Source of the DNA: Anaerolinea sp.
Lineage (GTDB): Bacteria > Chloroflexota > Anaerolineae > Anaerolineales > Villigracilaceae
Assembly: GCA_020719725.1 (NCBI GenBank)
Contig: DYPU01000004.1
Coordinates: 1 to 61,283 of the forward strand
Length of the DNA: 61,283 nucleotides
Direction: 5' to 3'
In this document: piece after piece, positions 40,723 to 50,449 of the stretch
Layout of the letters: every line of letters begins with the position of its first letter
How positions within the stretch are numbered: the stretch's first letter is position 1
The notes under the pieces: generated by a model
The model's database searches: none
Seen by the model: the letters and a program-made list of their open reading frames with translations, nothing else
Told to the model about the DNA's origin: nothing
Position numbers and translations under genes: made by a program

Positions 40723-43074
40723 ATGACAGTTTTGAATTATCACCTTTTAGCCAAATCTCTAAAATCTTTTATCTTTGTGGCCGCGTTTGCCGCTCTGTTT
40801 GGCTGGTCTACCGCTCTGGCCCAAAGTCCAAATGTCATCCAACTATCGGTTCGAGCCGGGTTTGATGGCTACTGCAAAGACAATCACTGGATTCCGGTAA
40901 AGATAACGGTAGAAAATAACGGAGCAGGGGTAGAAGCCCAAATTCAACTAATTAACGCCGCCAATTTCGCAAGAACTCCTTTTAGCGCAGTCGAAATCTC
41001 CCTACCCAGCACATCCCGCAAAGAATTTTTTGTAGACGTTTACCCACAAAGTTTTCTTAAGGCACTAAAAGTACGAGTGGTGGTAGATGGCGAAACTCTG
41101 GCCGAAACCGACCTGAAAATCAACTGCATGGCATCCGAGAACTTATTAATTGGACTGCTCACCGGTAGCCCAGCGGATTATGCTTTTTTGGGAGATGTCC
41201 AGGCCCTGCGCGGCACAACCCGAATTGCCCAACTTAATTTAAATGACCTGCCAGACGAAGCCAGAAGTTGGGCTACGTTAGACGCGCTGGTCGTGGCCGG
41301 GTTGGATACTCAAGCCATGAGCCTGGCCCAACGTCAAGCGCTGGAATTGTGGTTAGCCGGTGGCGGAAACTTGCTTGTCGTGGGAGGTGTAGATTGGCAG
41401 CCTGCCACAGCGGGATTGGTAGATATTCTGCCTATGACGCCAACCGCCACCCAAAATGTTACCAGCCTGGCGGCTCTGCGCCAATATTTCAACATCACTT
41501 CCCCCCTCAATGGCGCGGCCACACTGACCGTGGGGACTCTGCACCCAAAGGCCTCGATTCTGGTGGAACAAGACGGCATCCCCTTGCTAACGGTCAAACC
41601 GCTGGGGTTCGGGCAAGCCTATTTTCTGGCAGCGGATGCTGGCCTGCAACCCCTTAGCCGCTGGGATGGATTACGCACTGTTTTTGAATTTGCGCTGGCC
41701 CGTAAAAACTTATCGGCATGGGACTTATCCTGGAACCCAAACAACGCCGCGCTGGCTGCTTCGGCACTGCCAAGACTAGAGATACCGTCTATTTTGCTCT
41801 CTTGTTGCTGGATGATAATTTACTTGCTGGTCATTGGCCCGCTCAATTACTTTTTCTTGCGCCGCATCAAACGCCTGGAACTGGCCTGGGTCAGTATTCC
41901 GGCGCTGGTACTTGTTTTTACGTTGATCGCCTACGCCGCCGGGGCCATCTCGCGCGGTACGCATCCCATCGTCAACCGCCTAAGCGTCATCCTGGCCTGG
42001 GACGGCGTCAGCCAGTCACAGGTGCGCGGGTTGACGGGGGTCTATTCGCCCAACCGCGCCAAATATACCCTGGCAGCACAATCTCCTTTTGTCATTTATG
42101 CTCTGACAAACGAAGATGGTTCTGCTGATCTAAACACACTCCAACAAGGCCCAAGTTGGCTTGTCCCCAACCTGGCAGTGGAAATTGGCGGCATGAAAAC
42201 CATTGCGCTAGATGGCAGCCAACCGGCCCTGGCCCTTTCGCACGATTTAACTCTCGACTTCTCAACCAATCCGGTGGATTTGACCGGGCGCATTACCAAT
42301 ACGACGCCCTATCTGATCGAAGCCGCCACCCTGCACCTATCTAGCGAGAATATTGATCTAGGCGACTTTGGCCCCGGCGAAACCAAAGAAATCAATTCTT
42401 CAATTCAATATGTCGTATCCCAATCCAACCCGCTTTTCAAACATCAGCCAGATTACTACCCATATAACTCTTATGATGATAGCGAGACCGATACAGACTA
42501 CCGCCGAAGGATGCTCTCGGAAGCCTTATTTAATAATAATAGCTGGCAAAATGACTTAAACGTTTATCTCACCGGTTGGATCGATATGCCCGCCCTGCCG
42601 GTCAGCTTGCTCAACAAAAAATTTGAGAGTGTGGATACCAACCTGGTCATCTTTCATCTCACGCCAACCATTTCCAGCCCAACCCAAGCTTTCACCTTGC
42701 CTGCCAGCTTCATGCTGCGCGAAGCCTCCACCGGTGAATATCCATCGGTCTACAACTCCGGCATCACCCTGCCCGCCGAAGGCTATTTCCTACGCTTTTG
42801 GCCGAGTTTTCCCCTTCAGTTTAGCAGCGTCAGCAAACTCAAACTGTACCAAGAGTTGGACCCCTCCAGCAGCGTCAGCCTCACCTTTTGGCTGTGGAAT
42901 TTCCAAAATCAGCGTTGGGAACCCGTCGAAGACCTCAGCCAGCCCGAAATTACCCTACCCAACCCAGAACAGTATGTCGGCCCCGGCGGCGAGATTCGTG
43001 TCCGGCTGGAGGGTATTCCACAAGAATGGGTTTACCTCAATCGCATCGACTTTGAACTAACGGTGAACCGATGA
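40723..43074 (+). CDS. Large membrane protein with central helix pair, ABC-associated
   Basis: A 783-residue protein I cannot assign to a named family. It has an N-terminal signal (about 12-34, cut near ALAQS), an Ig-like beta domain, then a Rossmann/GATase-like stretch (LDALVVAGLD...LELWLAGGGNLLVVGG, about 185-225). Two adjacent membrane helices follow (about 352-412), then an RGTHPIVNRL segment and a long C-terminal beta-rich domain. Both large parts should face outside. GGGAG touches the ATG at 40723, so a TTG at 40732 may be the real start. The next gene, an ABC ATPase, overlaps its end by 4 nt, so this is probably the exported partner of that transporter. Confidence 0.75.
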   Translation: MTVLNYHLLAKSLKSFIFVAAFAALFGWSTALAQSPNVIQLSVRAGFDGYCKDNHWIPVKITVENNGAGVEAQIQLINAANFARTPFSAVEISLPSTSRKEFFVDVYPQSFLKALKVRVVVDGETLAETDLKINCMASENLLIGLLTGSPADYAFLGDVQALRGTTRIAQLNLNDLPDEARSWATLDALVVAGLDTQAMSLAQRQALELWLAGGGNLLVVGGVDWQPATAGLVDILPMTPTATQNVTSLAALRQYFNITSPLNGAATLTVGTLHPKASILVEQDGIPLLTVKPLGFGQAYFLAADAGLQPLSRWDGLRTVFEFALARKNLSAWDLSWNPNNAALAASALPRLEIPSILLSCCWMIIYLLVIGPLNYFFLRRIKRLELAWVSIPALVLVFTLIAYAAGAISRGTHPIVNRLSVILAWDGVSQSQVRGLTGVYSPNRAKYTLAAQSPFVIYALTNEDGSADLNTLQQGPSWLVPNLAVEIGGMKTIALDGSQPALALSHDLTLDFSTNPVDLTGRITNTTPYLIEAATLHLSSENIDLGDFGPGETKEINSSIQYVVSQSNPLFKHQPDYYPYNSYDDSETDTDYRRRMLSEALFNNNSWQNDLNVYLTGWIDMPALPVSLLNKKFESVDTNLVIFHLTPTISSPTQAFTLPASFMLREASTGEYPSVYNSGITLPAEGYFLRFWPSFPLQFSSVSKLKLYQELDPSSSVSLTFWLWNFQNQRWEPVEDLSQPEITLPNPEQYVGPGGEIRVRLEGIPQEWVYLNRIDFELTVNR

Positions 43075-44033
43075 GCGCCTTCATCGAAATTCAACAACTC
43101 AGCAAACGCTTTGGCAAACGTCTGGCCGTCAACAATATCAGCTTTGCGGTCGAACAAGGTGAAATCTTTGGGCTGGTTGGCCCCAACGGCGCCGGAAAAA
43201 CCACCACCATGCGCATGTTGGTGACGCTGTTACGGCCCGATCACGGTGAAATTTGGGTTGGAGGCTACTCTGTGCGAAAAGCCCCCCAAGAAGTGCGCCG
43301 CCAATTAGGGTTTATGCCAGACTCTTTTGGCGTTTACGGCGACATGACCATTCTGGAATACCTCGACTTTTTTGGCGCTTGCTACGGCATCCACCCAGCC
43401 CAGCGCGCCCGCCTAAGCAAAGACCTGCTGGAATTGGTTGATATCAGCCACCGCCGCGACGACCGGGTGGATAGTCTCTCAACCGGCCTGAAGCAGCGCC
43501 TCGGCCTGGCGCGGGTATTGATGCACGACCCCAGCGTACTGGTGCTAGACGAACCCGCCTCTGGCCTGGACCCGCGCGCACGGGTTGAAATCCGCGAACT
43601 GCTGCGCGAAGTGGCCCGCCTCGGCAAAACCGTACTCTTCTCCAGCCACATCCTGGCCGATGTGGCCGAACTCTGCACCAGGGTCGCCATCATCGAAAAT
43701 GGCAAAATGGCCGCACTCGGTAGCCTGAACCAACTCTCAGAAAAGCTCCTACCACATCGCCTGCTTCGAATTGGACTACTCAAAACCATCCCGCTCGAAA
43801 CCGCCCTGGCAACACTCTCCAGCCTGCCGGGCATCTCCAATCCACGCCAACAAGATGGACTGATTCACTCCGAACACATCTCTCTCGAAGCCGATTTTAA
43901 CGGCGACTCGAACGCCCTGGCGGGCCTGCTCCCCCAACTTGTGCAAAACAACCTGCCCGTCATCCACTTCAGCGAAGATACGAAAAATCTCGAAGAAGTC
44001 TTCTTGCGCGCCACGCAAGGCATCGTTTCGTAA
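43071..44033 (+). CDS. ABC transporter ATP-binding protein
   Basis: A 320-residue ATPase. Walker A GPNGAGKTTTMRML (about 38-51), Q-loop around LGFMPDSFGVYGDM, signature LSTGLKQRLGLARVL, Walker B VLVLDEPASGLDPRAR and H-loop SSHILADV are all present. The fold matches the ABC-2 export group (drug, lipid or envelope-component exporters). Its C-terminal 90 residues are the usual extra domain of that group. It overlaps the preceding membrane protein gene and is 10 nt ahead of the permease gene. Confidence 0.96.
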   Translation: MSAFIEIQQLSKRFGKRLAVNNISFAVEQGEIFGLVGPNGAGKTTTMRMLVTLLRPDHGEIWVGGYSVRKAPQEVRRQLGFMPDSFGVYGDMTILEYLDFFGACYGIHPAQRARLSKDLLELVDISHRRDDRVDSLSTGLKQRLGLARVLMHDPSVLVLDEPASGLDPRARVEIRELLREVARLGKTVLFSSHILADVAELCTRVAIIENGKMAALGSLNQLSEKLLPHRLLRIGLLKTIPLETALATLSSLPGISNPRQQDGLIHSEHISLEADFNGDSNALAGLLPQLVQNNLPVIHFSEDTKNLEEVFLRATQGIVS

Positions 44034-44043
44034 AAAAACGCCC

Positions 44044-44991
44044 ATGTCAGAACCCACCCCAGCCCCCACCCAAAAAAAATGGCCCAATGCCCTTAAAGCC
44101 TTTTTTCAGAGCATTGCCGAAAACCCCGTCATCCTCAAAGAACTGCGTAAGCGAATGCGAGGCCGCCAGGCCTACGTTTTGCTCTTTGCCTATCTCGTCA
44201 TCATCAGCATCTTCGTCGCCATCATCTATGGCGCAATACTTTCCGACAGCGGAGCCAGTTTTCGCTGGGACCCGGAAGTCCGCCAAATGTTTGGAAAAAC
44301 ACTCTTTGGCACCATCGTCCTAACCGAACTCACCCTCATTATCCTGCTTTCCCCATCCCTCACCGCCGGCGCAATCGCCTCCGAACGCGAAAATCAAACC
44401 CTCGACCTGCTGCGCACCACCCTGCTCACCCCACGCGCCCTGGTTTTTGGCAAACTGGGTTCCGCCTTCAGCTTCGTTTTCCTGCTCATCTTTGCCGCAG
44501 TCCCCCTGCAAAGCCTGGCTTTTCTGATAGGAGGCGTAGGCATGGCCGAGCTGATCGTTTCGAGCCTGCTGCTCATCATTACAGCCTTTTTCTTTTGCAC
44601 TCTGGGCCTATTTTTCTCCAGCTTTCTCAAACGCGCCGCCATCGCCAACACAGCCGCCTATGCCAGCATTGTGCTTTCCATTCTACTGCTGGGCATCATC
44701 TTCATCCTGCTAACCATTTTCTCCTCCGCCTGGAGCGACACCATCCCAGAAACCATCATCAACATCCTTATCTGGGTCATTGTTGATACCAATCCACTGC
44801 TCACGGCCATCATCAGCGAAGTATTGCTGATCGATTCACAATCCCTCTTTTTTACCAACACAGCCCCATTGGGCGGCGGTGCCGGCTTCTACGCCCCCTC
44901 CCCCTGGATTCCCTTCAGCCTGATCTACCTGGCCCTAAGCCTGATCATGCTGCTGCTCAGCATCGAATTCGTCAAACACCCCGACCGCTAA
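44044..44991 (+). CDS. ABC-2 type transporter permease
   Basis: A 315-residue integral membrane protein with about six helices. NPVILKELRKRMRGRQAYVLL near the N-terminus and LTAGAIASERENQTLDLLRT before helix 3 are the ABC-2 permease hallmarks. I start at ATG 44044; the frame is open upstream, but that part overlaps the ATPase gene in another frame. It pairs with the ATPase just before and precedes the coiled-coil protein by 1 nt. Cargo unknown. Confidence 0.9.
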   Translation: MSEPTPAPTQKKWPNALKAFFQSIAENPVILKELRKRMRGRQAYVLLFAYLVIISIFVAIIYGAILSDSGASFRWDPEVRQMFGKTLFGTIVLTELTLIILLSPSLTAGAIASERENQTLDLLRTTLLTPRALVFGKLGSAFSFVFLLIFAAVPLQSLAFLIGGVGMAELIVSSLLLIITAFFFCTLGLFFSSFLKRAAIANTAAYASIVLSILLLGIIFILLTIFSSAWSDTIPETIINILIWVIVDTNPLLTAIISEVLLIDSQSLFFTNTAPLGGGAGFYAPSPWIPFSLIYLALSLIMLLLSIEFVKHPDR

Positions 44992-44992
44992 A

Positions 44993-46558
44993 ATGGCCTC
45001 CTTCCACGACCTTACCCACCTGCTAAACCATTGGATACACTGGCTGCGCCTGAAACGCGGCCTGATTTGGGCCGTCCGCGGCCTGATTCTGGGGCTAACC
45101 AGTTCACTCTTATTGGGACTATGGGGCGTATGGCAGGCCCGCTTATTACAACTTGAATTTTTAACTCTGGTGACCGCCCTACCCTTTACAAGCGCACTCA
45201 CCGCCAGCCTGCTCGCCGTTTTTTGGCCGATTTCGCACCTTAAAGCAGCCCGCGCCCTAGACCTGGAACTGCGCCTGGACGAGCGCATCAGCACCGCCCT
45301 CGAACTAAACCAGCACCCCCAAAACATCCCCGCCGAAATACGCCAAAAACAACTGGCCGACGCCCTGACCGCCGCCCAAACCATCCAACCACACCGCGAT
45401 CTACCCCTGCGCATCCGCCCCAGCGAAGCGCTGCTGGCCCTGGCACTTACCCTGATCCTGGCAGCCGTTTACACGCGCAGCGAAGCCCTGTTTCAGGCGG
45501 CCCAGCAAGCGCGTGACGTGCAAAAAGCTATCACACAAGAAACTAAACAAATCGAAGCGCTGCTAAAACAGCTTGAAACCGACCCAACCCTAAGCGAAGA
45601 ACAAAAAAAAGCGCTGACAGCCCCACTTGAAGCGGCGCTCAACAACCTGGAACAAAACCCCAGCCTGGAAAGTTCCGTCTCCACGCTGGTGAGCGCCAGT
45701 GAAAAACTGGAAGCACTCACCAATCCGCAAGCGGGAGCCGCCGCTCAGGCCCTGCAAAAAGCTGGGAGCGACCTGGCCCGACAGGAAAACTCGGCCCTGC
45801 AAGCGCTGGGCCAGCAATTGGCCCAAGGCAACCCGCTTGCCGCCGCAGCCGAATTAGCCAACCTTGATCTGAGTCAACTCAGTCAGGCCGAAGCTGCCCA
45901 AACTGCCGCCCAACTCGAACAATTGGCGCAAGCCCTGCAAGCGACCAATCCGCAATTGGCCGGGCAGCTAAAGCAGGCGGCGCAAGCCCTGCAAAACGGG
46001 GATACGGCTGCCGCCCAGCAAGCCCTGAACCAGGCCGCCCAATCTCTAACCCAGGCCGGGCAGCAGCAAGCCTTAAGCCAGGCCGCCGGGCAAGCTGCCA
46101 AACAGCTACAACAAGGGGCTGGGCAAATTGTGGCGGCGGGGGGTGGACAAACCCCAGGCGCAAGCCCAAACCCGCAAAACGGCAGCATGAGCGCAGCGGG
46201 CAGCGGCCTGGGCCCAGGTCAAAGCGCTGAAAACGGCGGACAGGCTGCGGGGGATGCGCCCATTCCCCAAAATAACGGCGCGGGCGATGGCGGCGCGACC
46301 ACCTATGAGCAAATCTACGCGCCCAGCCTGCTCGGCGGCCCAGATGGCCCGCAAGTGGGGTTGTCCAGCGGGTCGGGTGAAGGTGAAATTATCGGGCAAG
46401 GCCCGCTAACGCCCGGCCAGGACGGACAGAGCCTGGTTCCCTATGATCAGGTCTTTGGGCAATATGAACAGCTTAATAACCAGGCCATCGAAAATGGTGA
46501 TATTCCATTTGAGTTTAGCCAGGTGATCCGCAATTATTTCGATTCGTTGAAACCCTAG
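44993..46558 (+). CDS. Membrane protein with A/Q/L-rich coiled coil (DUF4175-like)
   Basis: A 521-residue protein. Two N-terminal membrane helices (about 27-48 and 55-76) and a third near 143-160 are followed by a long low-complexity helical region (about 165-390). That region is built of short repeats such as AQALQ, QAAQALQNG, QALNQAAQSLTQAGQQQ. A Gly/Asn/Pro-rich linker leads to a conserved-looking end with TTYEQIYAPSLLGG, PYDQVFGQYEQL and EFSQVIRNYFDSLKP. The latter pattern recalls DUF4175-type proteins that accompany MoxR/DUF58 genes. It begins one base after the permease stop. Probably a scaffold or partner in the MoxR-VWA complex; function unknown. Confidence 0.78.
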   Translation: MASFHDLTHLLNHWIHWLRLKRGLIWAVRGLILGLTSSLLLGLWGVWQARLLQLEFLTLVTALPFTSALTASLLAVFWPISHLKAARALDLELRLDERISTALELNQHPQNIPAEIRQKQLADALTAAQTIQPHRDLPLRIRPSEALLALALTLILAAVYTRSEALFQAAQQARDVQKAITQETKQIEALLKQLETDPTLSEEQKKALTAPLEAALNNLEQNPSLESSVSTLVSASEKLEALTNPQAGAAAQALQKAGSDLARQENSALQALGQQLAQGNPLAAAAELANLDLSQLSQAEAAQTAAQLEQLAQALQATNPQLAGQLKQAAQALQNGDTAAAQQALNQAAQSLTQAGQQQALSQAAGQAAKQLQQGAGQIVAAGGGQTPGASPNPQNGSMSAAGSGLGPGQSAENGGQAAGDAPIPQNNGAGDGGATTYEQIYAPSLLGGPDGPQVGLSSGSGEGEIIGQGPLTPGQDGQSLVPYDQVFGQYEQLNNQAIENGDIPFEFSQVIRNYFDSLKP

Positions 46559-46587
46559 CACACCGCGCACCTATTCCAGGAGGCCTT

Positions 46588-47562
46588 ATGCCTGAATTTT
46601 CCATCGACCAGTTCCGTCAGATTGCCAGTCAAATTGAAAACGAGGTGGGCCAGGTGATTGTGGGCCAAACCGAGGTGGTGCGGCATGTGCTGGTAAGTAT
46701 TTTAGCAGGCGGGCATGTGCTGCTGGAAGGTGTACCCGGCCTGGGCAAGACCATGCTGATTCGTACCCTGGGCCAGGCCCTGGATTTGAAATTTTCGCGC
46801 ATTCAGTTTACGCCCGACCTGATGCCTGCTGATATTCTCGGTACTGAGATTTTGAGTGACCAGGACGGGCGGCGCGAATTTCGCTTTCGGCCTGGGCCGC
46901 TGTTTGCCAACCTGGTGTTGGCCGATGAAATTAACCGGGCCACGCCCAAGACCCAATCGGCGCTATTGGAAGCCATGCAGGAGGCCTCGGTGACAGTGGC
47001 CCAGAAAACGTATCATTTGGAAGAACCGTTTTTTGTGTTGGCAACCCAAAATCCGCTGGAAATGGAAGGGACTTATCCTTTGCCCGAAGCCCAACTCGAC
47101 CGTTTCTTTTTCAAGGTTAATGTGACGCTGCCAGATGTGGCCGATATGGTGCAAATTTTGGAGCGCACCACCGGCCAATCCACCGCTTGCGCAGGCCGGG
47201 CCGCCAGCGGCGCAGAGATTGTCTCTATGCGCGCCCTGGCGCGGACGGTTCCGGTGGCTTCCCACGTTAAAGAATACATTGCCAAACTAATGCTCGCTAC
47301 ACACCCAACCGATAGCAATGCCACCGCACTGGTCAAACAATATGTGCGTTATGGCGTTTCGCCGCGCGGCGGGCAGGCCCTAATGTTGGGCGCAAAAGTC
47401 ACCGCGCTGCTGGCCGGGCGCTACAACGTGGCCTTCGAGGATGTTCACGCAGTTGCCCCGGCGGCCTTGCGCCACCGCCTGCTACTCAACTTCGACGGCC
47501 TGGCCGAAGGCCTTAACCCAGATAAGGTGATTGCTGAATTGTTAAAAGCCTTGCCGCATTAA
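46588..47562 (+). CDS. MoxR family AAA+ ATPase
   Basis: A 324-residue MoxR ATPase, a chaperone-like family that works with VWA proteins to mature or insert metal- or membrane-bound complexes. Walker A is EGVPGLGKTMLIRTL, Walker B LVLADEINRATPKTQSALLEAMQE, sensor 1 FVLATQNPLEMEGTYPLPEAQLDRF, then the lid with RYGVSPRGGQALML. AGGAGG lies upstream. It starts 29 nt after the coiled-coil gene and precedes DUF58, the standard order. Confidence 0.96.
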   Translation: MPEFSIDQFRQIASQIENEVGQVIVGQTEVVRHVLVSILAGGHVLLEGVPGLGKTMLIRTLGQALDLKFSRIQFTPDLMPADILGTEILSDQDGRREFRFRPGPLFANLVLADEINRATPKTQSALLEAMQEASVTVAQKTYHLEEPFFVLATQNPLEMEGTYPLPEAQLDRFFFKVNVTLPDVADMVQILERTTGQSTACAGRAASGAEIVSMRALARTVPVASHVKEYIAKLMLATHPTDSNATALVKQYVRYGVSPRGGQALMLGAKVTALLAGRYNVAFEDVHAVAPAALRHRLLLNFDGLAEGLNPDKVIAELLKALPH

Positions 47563-47591
47563 AAGTGTTCCAAATGAGTTGAACGCACCAG

Positions 47592-47602
47592 ACCTGACAG
47601 GT
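47592..47602. repeat. Small palindrome in the MoxR-DUF58 gap
   Basis: ACCTGACAGGT is an 11-bp odd palindrome within GACCTGACAGGTTT. A related degenerate copy (GAAACCTATCCGGTT) lies near 47640-47655 in opposite orientation. The 132-nt gap otherwise shows no gene. It may be a decayed dispersed repeat. Confidence 0.4.
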
Positions 47603-47694
47603 TTCAGCATGGCAGATTCTGATTAATAAAAACTCTGTGGAAACCTATCCGGTTAAGATTTCCTCTTTTTCATCAATCCCTTTCGCTATTCTCT

Positions 47695-48576
47695 ATGGTA
47701 TTTGACGAATCCACTCTGCGTAAACTGAACCAATTAACTCTGGTTGCCACGCGCCTGCGGGCCGGAGCCATCCAGGGTGAACGCCGCTCGTCACGACGCG
47801 GCAGCAGCGTGGAATTTGCCGATTACCGCGACTACACTCCCGGCGACGATCTGCGCCGTATCGACTGGAACATCTACGCCCGCCTGGAGCGGCCCTTCAT
47901 AAAGCTCCTGGAAGAAGAAGAAGACCTGGCCGTTCATATTTTGTTGGATGGTTCCCGCTCAATGGACTGGGGCGCAGGCGACTTACACAAATTCCGCTAC
48001 GCCTTACACCTGGCCGCCGGGTTGGGAGCCGTAGCGCTCTCCTCCGGCGATTCACTCTCACTGGGTTTTCTGCAAAATGGCCGCATCACCGCCGAATTTG
48101 GCCCCACCCGTGGGCAGGCAGCCCTGGCGCGGCTGTTCCGCTTTCTCGAAAGGTTGGAACCCAACGGAGAAACCAACCTGAACGCCGCGCTGCGGGGATA
48201 TTCCATCGCCCCACGCCGCCCAGGCCTGCTGATTCTACTCTCAGACCTGTTGGATGCTCAGGGCTACGAAAACGGTCTGCGTTCCTTGCAAGCGCGCGGA
48301 CACGAGGCCGCGCTGCTCCACATTTTGGCTCCTGACGAGCTCGACCCAGCCCTGGCAGGCGACCTGCAACTCATCGACAGCGAAACCGGCCACGAACAGG
48401 AGGTCTCACTAGACGGCGGACTGCGCCGCCTGTATCGCGCTCGCGCTCAGGCCTGGATCGAAACCATCCAAACCGACTGCCGCAAACACGCCATCCGCTA
48501 TCTCAACCTGAACACCAACCAGCCCTGGGAGCAGACCATCCTGCTCCAAATGCGTAAAGCGGGAGTAGTGAAATAG
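47695..48576 (+). CDS. DUF58 domain protein
   Basis: A 293-residue cytosolic protein. The DUF58 signature is clear: SSRRGSSVEFADYRDYTPGD and DLRRIDWNIYARLERPFIKL. A VWA-like fold follows (HILLDGSRSMDWG with a D-x-S-x-S-like metal site). DUF58 proteins associate with MoxR ATPases. It lies after MoxR and 1 nt before the first VWA membrane protein. No good ribosome-binding site is seen for ATG 47695. Confidence 0.92.
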   Translation: MVFDESTLRKLNQLTLVATRLRAGAIQGERRSSRRGSSVEFADYRDYTPGDDLRRIDWNIYARLERPFIKLLEEEEDLAVHILLDGSRSMDWGAGDLHKFRYALHLAAGLGAVALSSGDSLSLGFLQNGRITAEFGPTRGQAALARLFRFLERLEPNGETNLNAALRGYSIAPRRPGLLILLSDLLDAQGYENGLRSLQARGHEAALLHILAPDELDPALAGDLQLIDSETGHEQEVSLDGGLRRLYRARAQAWIETIQTDCRKHAIRYLNLNTNQPWEQTILLQMRKAGVVK

Positions 48577-48577
48577 A

Positions 48578-50449
48578 ATGCAACTCCTAACCCCCGCCGG
48601 GCTGGGATTGCTGGCCCTCGCTATTCCGATTCTGCTGCTCTACATGCTCAAATTGCGCCGCAAACCGGTGCAAGTTTCATCCACCCTACTCTGGGAACGG
48701 ATGCTGCGCGACCAACAAGCCAACACACCCTGGCAAAAGCTAAAACGCAACCTGCTACTCTTCCTGCAACTACTCATACTGACCGCGCTGGCACTAGCCT
48801 TGGCCCGCCCAGCCCTAATTACCCCAGTTGTCGCTTCTGGCTCAGTCATCGTCCTATTAGACGCATCGGCCTCCATGAACGCCACCGACATCCGCCCCAG
48901 CCGCTTTGAAAACGCCCGGCGCGCCGCCCAAACCATCCTCAACAGCCTCAGCAACGGCGCACAAATGACCCTGATTCTGGTCGGAGACACCCCCCAAACC
49001 CTCATCTCTGCCGAAACCGATCAAACCCTGTTGGGCAGCGCCCTCGCCGCCGCCCAGCCCTCTCAGGGCAGCGCCAACTGGCCGAACGCCTTCGCCCTGG
49101 CCGCCGGAGCCGCCCAAAACAGCCCCAACGTCACCTTCATCATCCTCTCCGATGGCGGGCTACCCGCCACTGGCCTGCCCGCGCTCCCCGGCCAGGTACG
49201 CTACGTCCCAATCGGCACCAGCGCTGACAACCTGGCAATCAGCGCCCTGGCCTTGCGCTCCGATCAACTCTTCGCCGAAATCACCAACTACAGCGTTAGC
49301 CACCGCGCCACACTCCTCTCCATTTACTTCAACGATGAACTGCTCACCGCCCGTTTGCTGGAGCTCGATGCTGGAGCCAGCCAAAGCCTGAGCCTTACCC
49401 AACTCCCCACCACCCCCGGCCTGTATCGGGCCCAGATTTCTTCCCCGCAAACCGCTACCGCGCTGGATGTATTGCCACTCGACGACCTGGCCTTTGCCGT
49501 CAATCAAGACGCCGCCACCCGGCGCGTGTTACTCGTTTCGAAAGGCAATCTCTACCTGGAACAACTTCTGGCCTCCCTGCCGGGCCTGCAACCCTTTCGC
49601 GCCCTGCCCGCCGCCGATGGAACCCTTCAACTACCCAGCGACCCCTTCGACCTATATATTTTTGATGGACTGCTGCCCGCGGCCTGGCCCAACGGCAGCC
49701 TGCTCTTGATCAACCCGGCTAGCAATCCGTTTTTTGAAGTTGGTTTACCCTTCAGCGAGATGACCAATCTTAACATCCGCGCACATCCCCTCACCCGCTA
49801 TGTCGATTGGAGCAACGTCCATATCCTGCAAGCCAAAACCATCCAACCACCCGCCTGGGCCGATGCGCTAATTGAAAGCAACGCTGGCCCACTGGTTTTT
49901 GCCGGTCAAACGGCAAATCGCCGCATCGCCAGCCTGGCTTTTGATCTGCGCGAAAGCGACCTGCCACTACAGGTGGCCTATCCCATCTTGTTCAGCAACC
50001 TGATTAACTACCTCGTCCCGCCTGCCGCCTTCGACACCACCCAAGCCCTTCAGCCCGGCCAACCCCTAACCATCATCCCCCCGCCAGGGGTAGAGAAAAT
50101 CGTTATCGCCTCACCCTCCAATCAAGCCTACGTCTTGCTCCCCAGCGCCGCCAGCCTGAGTTTCACCAATACCGCAGAAACCGGCTACTACGCGGTCAAC
50201 TTCATCAGCAACGACTCAACTCAGGTGGATTATTTTGCCGTCAACCTGTTTAACCCCACCGAATCAGACATTCAGCCACGCCAAAGCCTCCAAATCGGCC
50301 AAAACGCCATCCAGCCTGCCCCAGCCAATCAAATTGGGCTGAGCGAAATCTGGCCGTGGCTGGCCGCCCTGGCGCTATTGGTGTTAATAGTTGAATGGCA
50401 AGTCTATCATCGGCGCACCCTGCCAGGCCCTAAAAGCGGGGATAAATGA
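48578..50449 (+). CDS. BatA-like VWA membrane protein
   Basis: A 623-residue protein. The N-terminal BatA segment has two helices (LGLLALAIPILLLYML at 6-21 and the region around 62-82) with LRRKPVQVSSTLLWERM between. A VWA domain follows (about 88-220) with metal site VLLDASASMNATD and IILSDGG. A long outside domain and a C-terminal helix (about 592-612) complete it. The C-terminal half resembles Bat/Ig-like envelope proteins. It overlaps the next VWA gene by 4 nt. Presumably the membrane client or receptor of the MoxR system. Confidence 0.9.
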   Translation: MQLLTPAGLGLLALAIPILLLYMLKLRRKPVQVSSTLLWERMLRDQQANTPWQKLKRNLLLFLQLLILTALALALARPALITPVVASGSVIVLLDASASMNATDIRPSRFENARRAAQTILNSLSNGAQMTLILVGDTPQTLISAETDQTLLGSALAAAQPSQGSANWPNAFALAAGAAQNSPNVTFIILSDGGLPATGLPALPGQVRYVPIGTSADNLAISALALRSDQLFAEITNYSVSHRATLLSIYFNDELLTARLLELDAGASQSLSLTQLPTTPGLYRAQISSPQTATALDVLPLDDLAFAVNQDAATRRVLLVSKGNLYLEQLLASLPGLQPFRALPAADGTLQLPSDPFDLYIFDGLLPAAWPNGSLLLINPASNPFFEVGLPFSEMTNLNIRAHPLTRYVDWSNVHILQAKTIQPPAWADALIESNAGPLVFAGQTANRRIASLAFDLRESDLPLQVAYPILFSNLINYLVPPAAFDTTQALQPGQPLTIIPPPGVEKIVIASPSNQAYVLLPSAASLSFTNTAETGYYAVNFISNDSTQVDYFAVNLFNPTESDIQPRQSLQIGQNAIQPAPANQIGLSEIWPWLAALALLVLIVEWQVYHRRTLPGPKSGDK

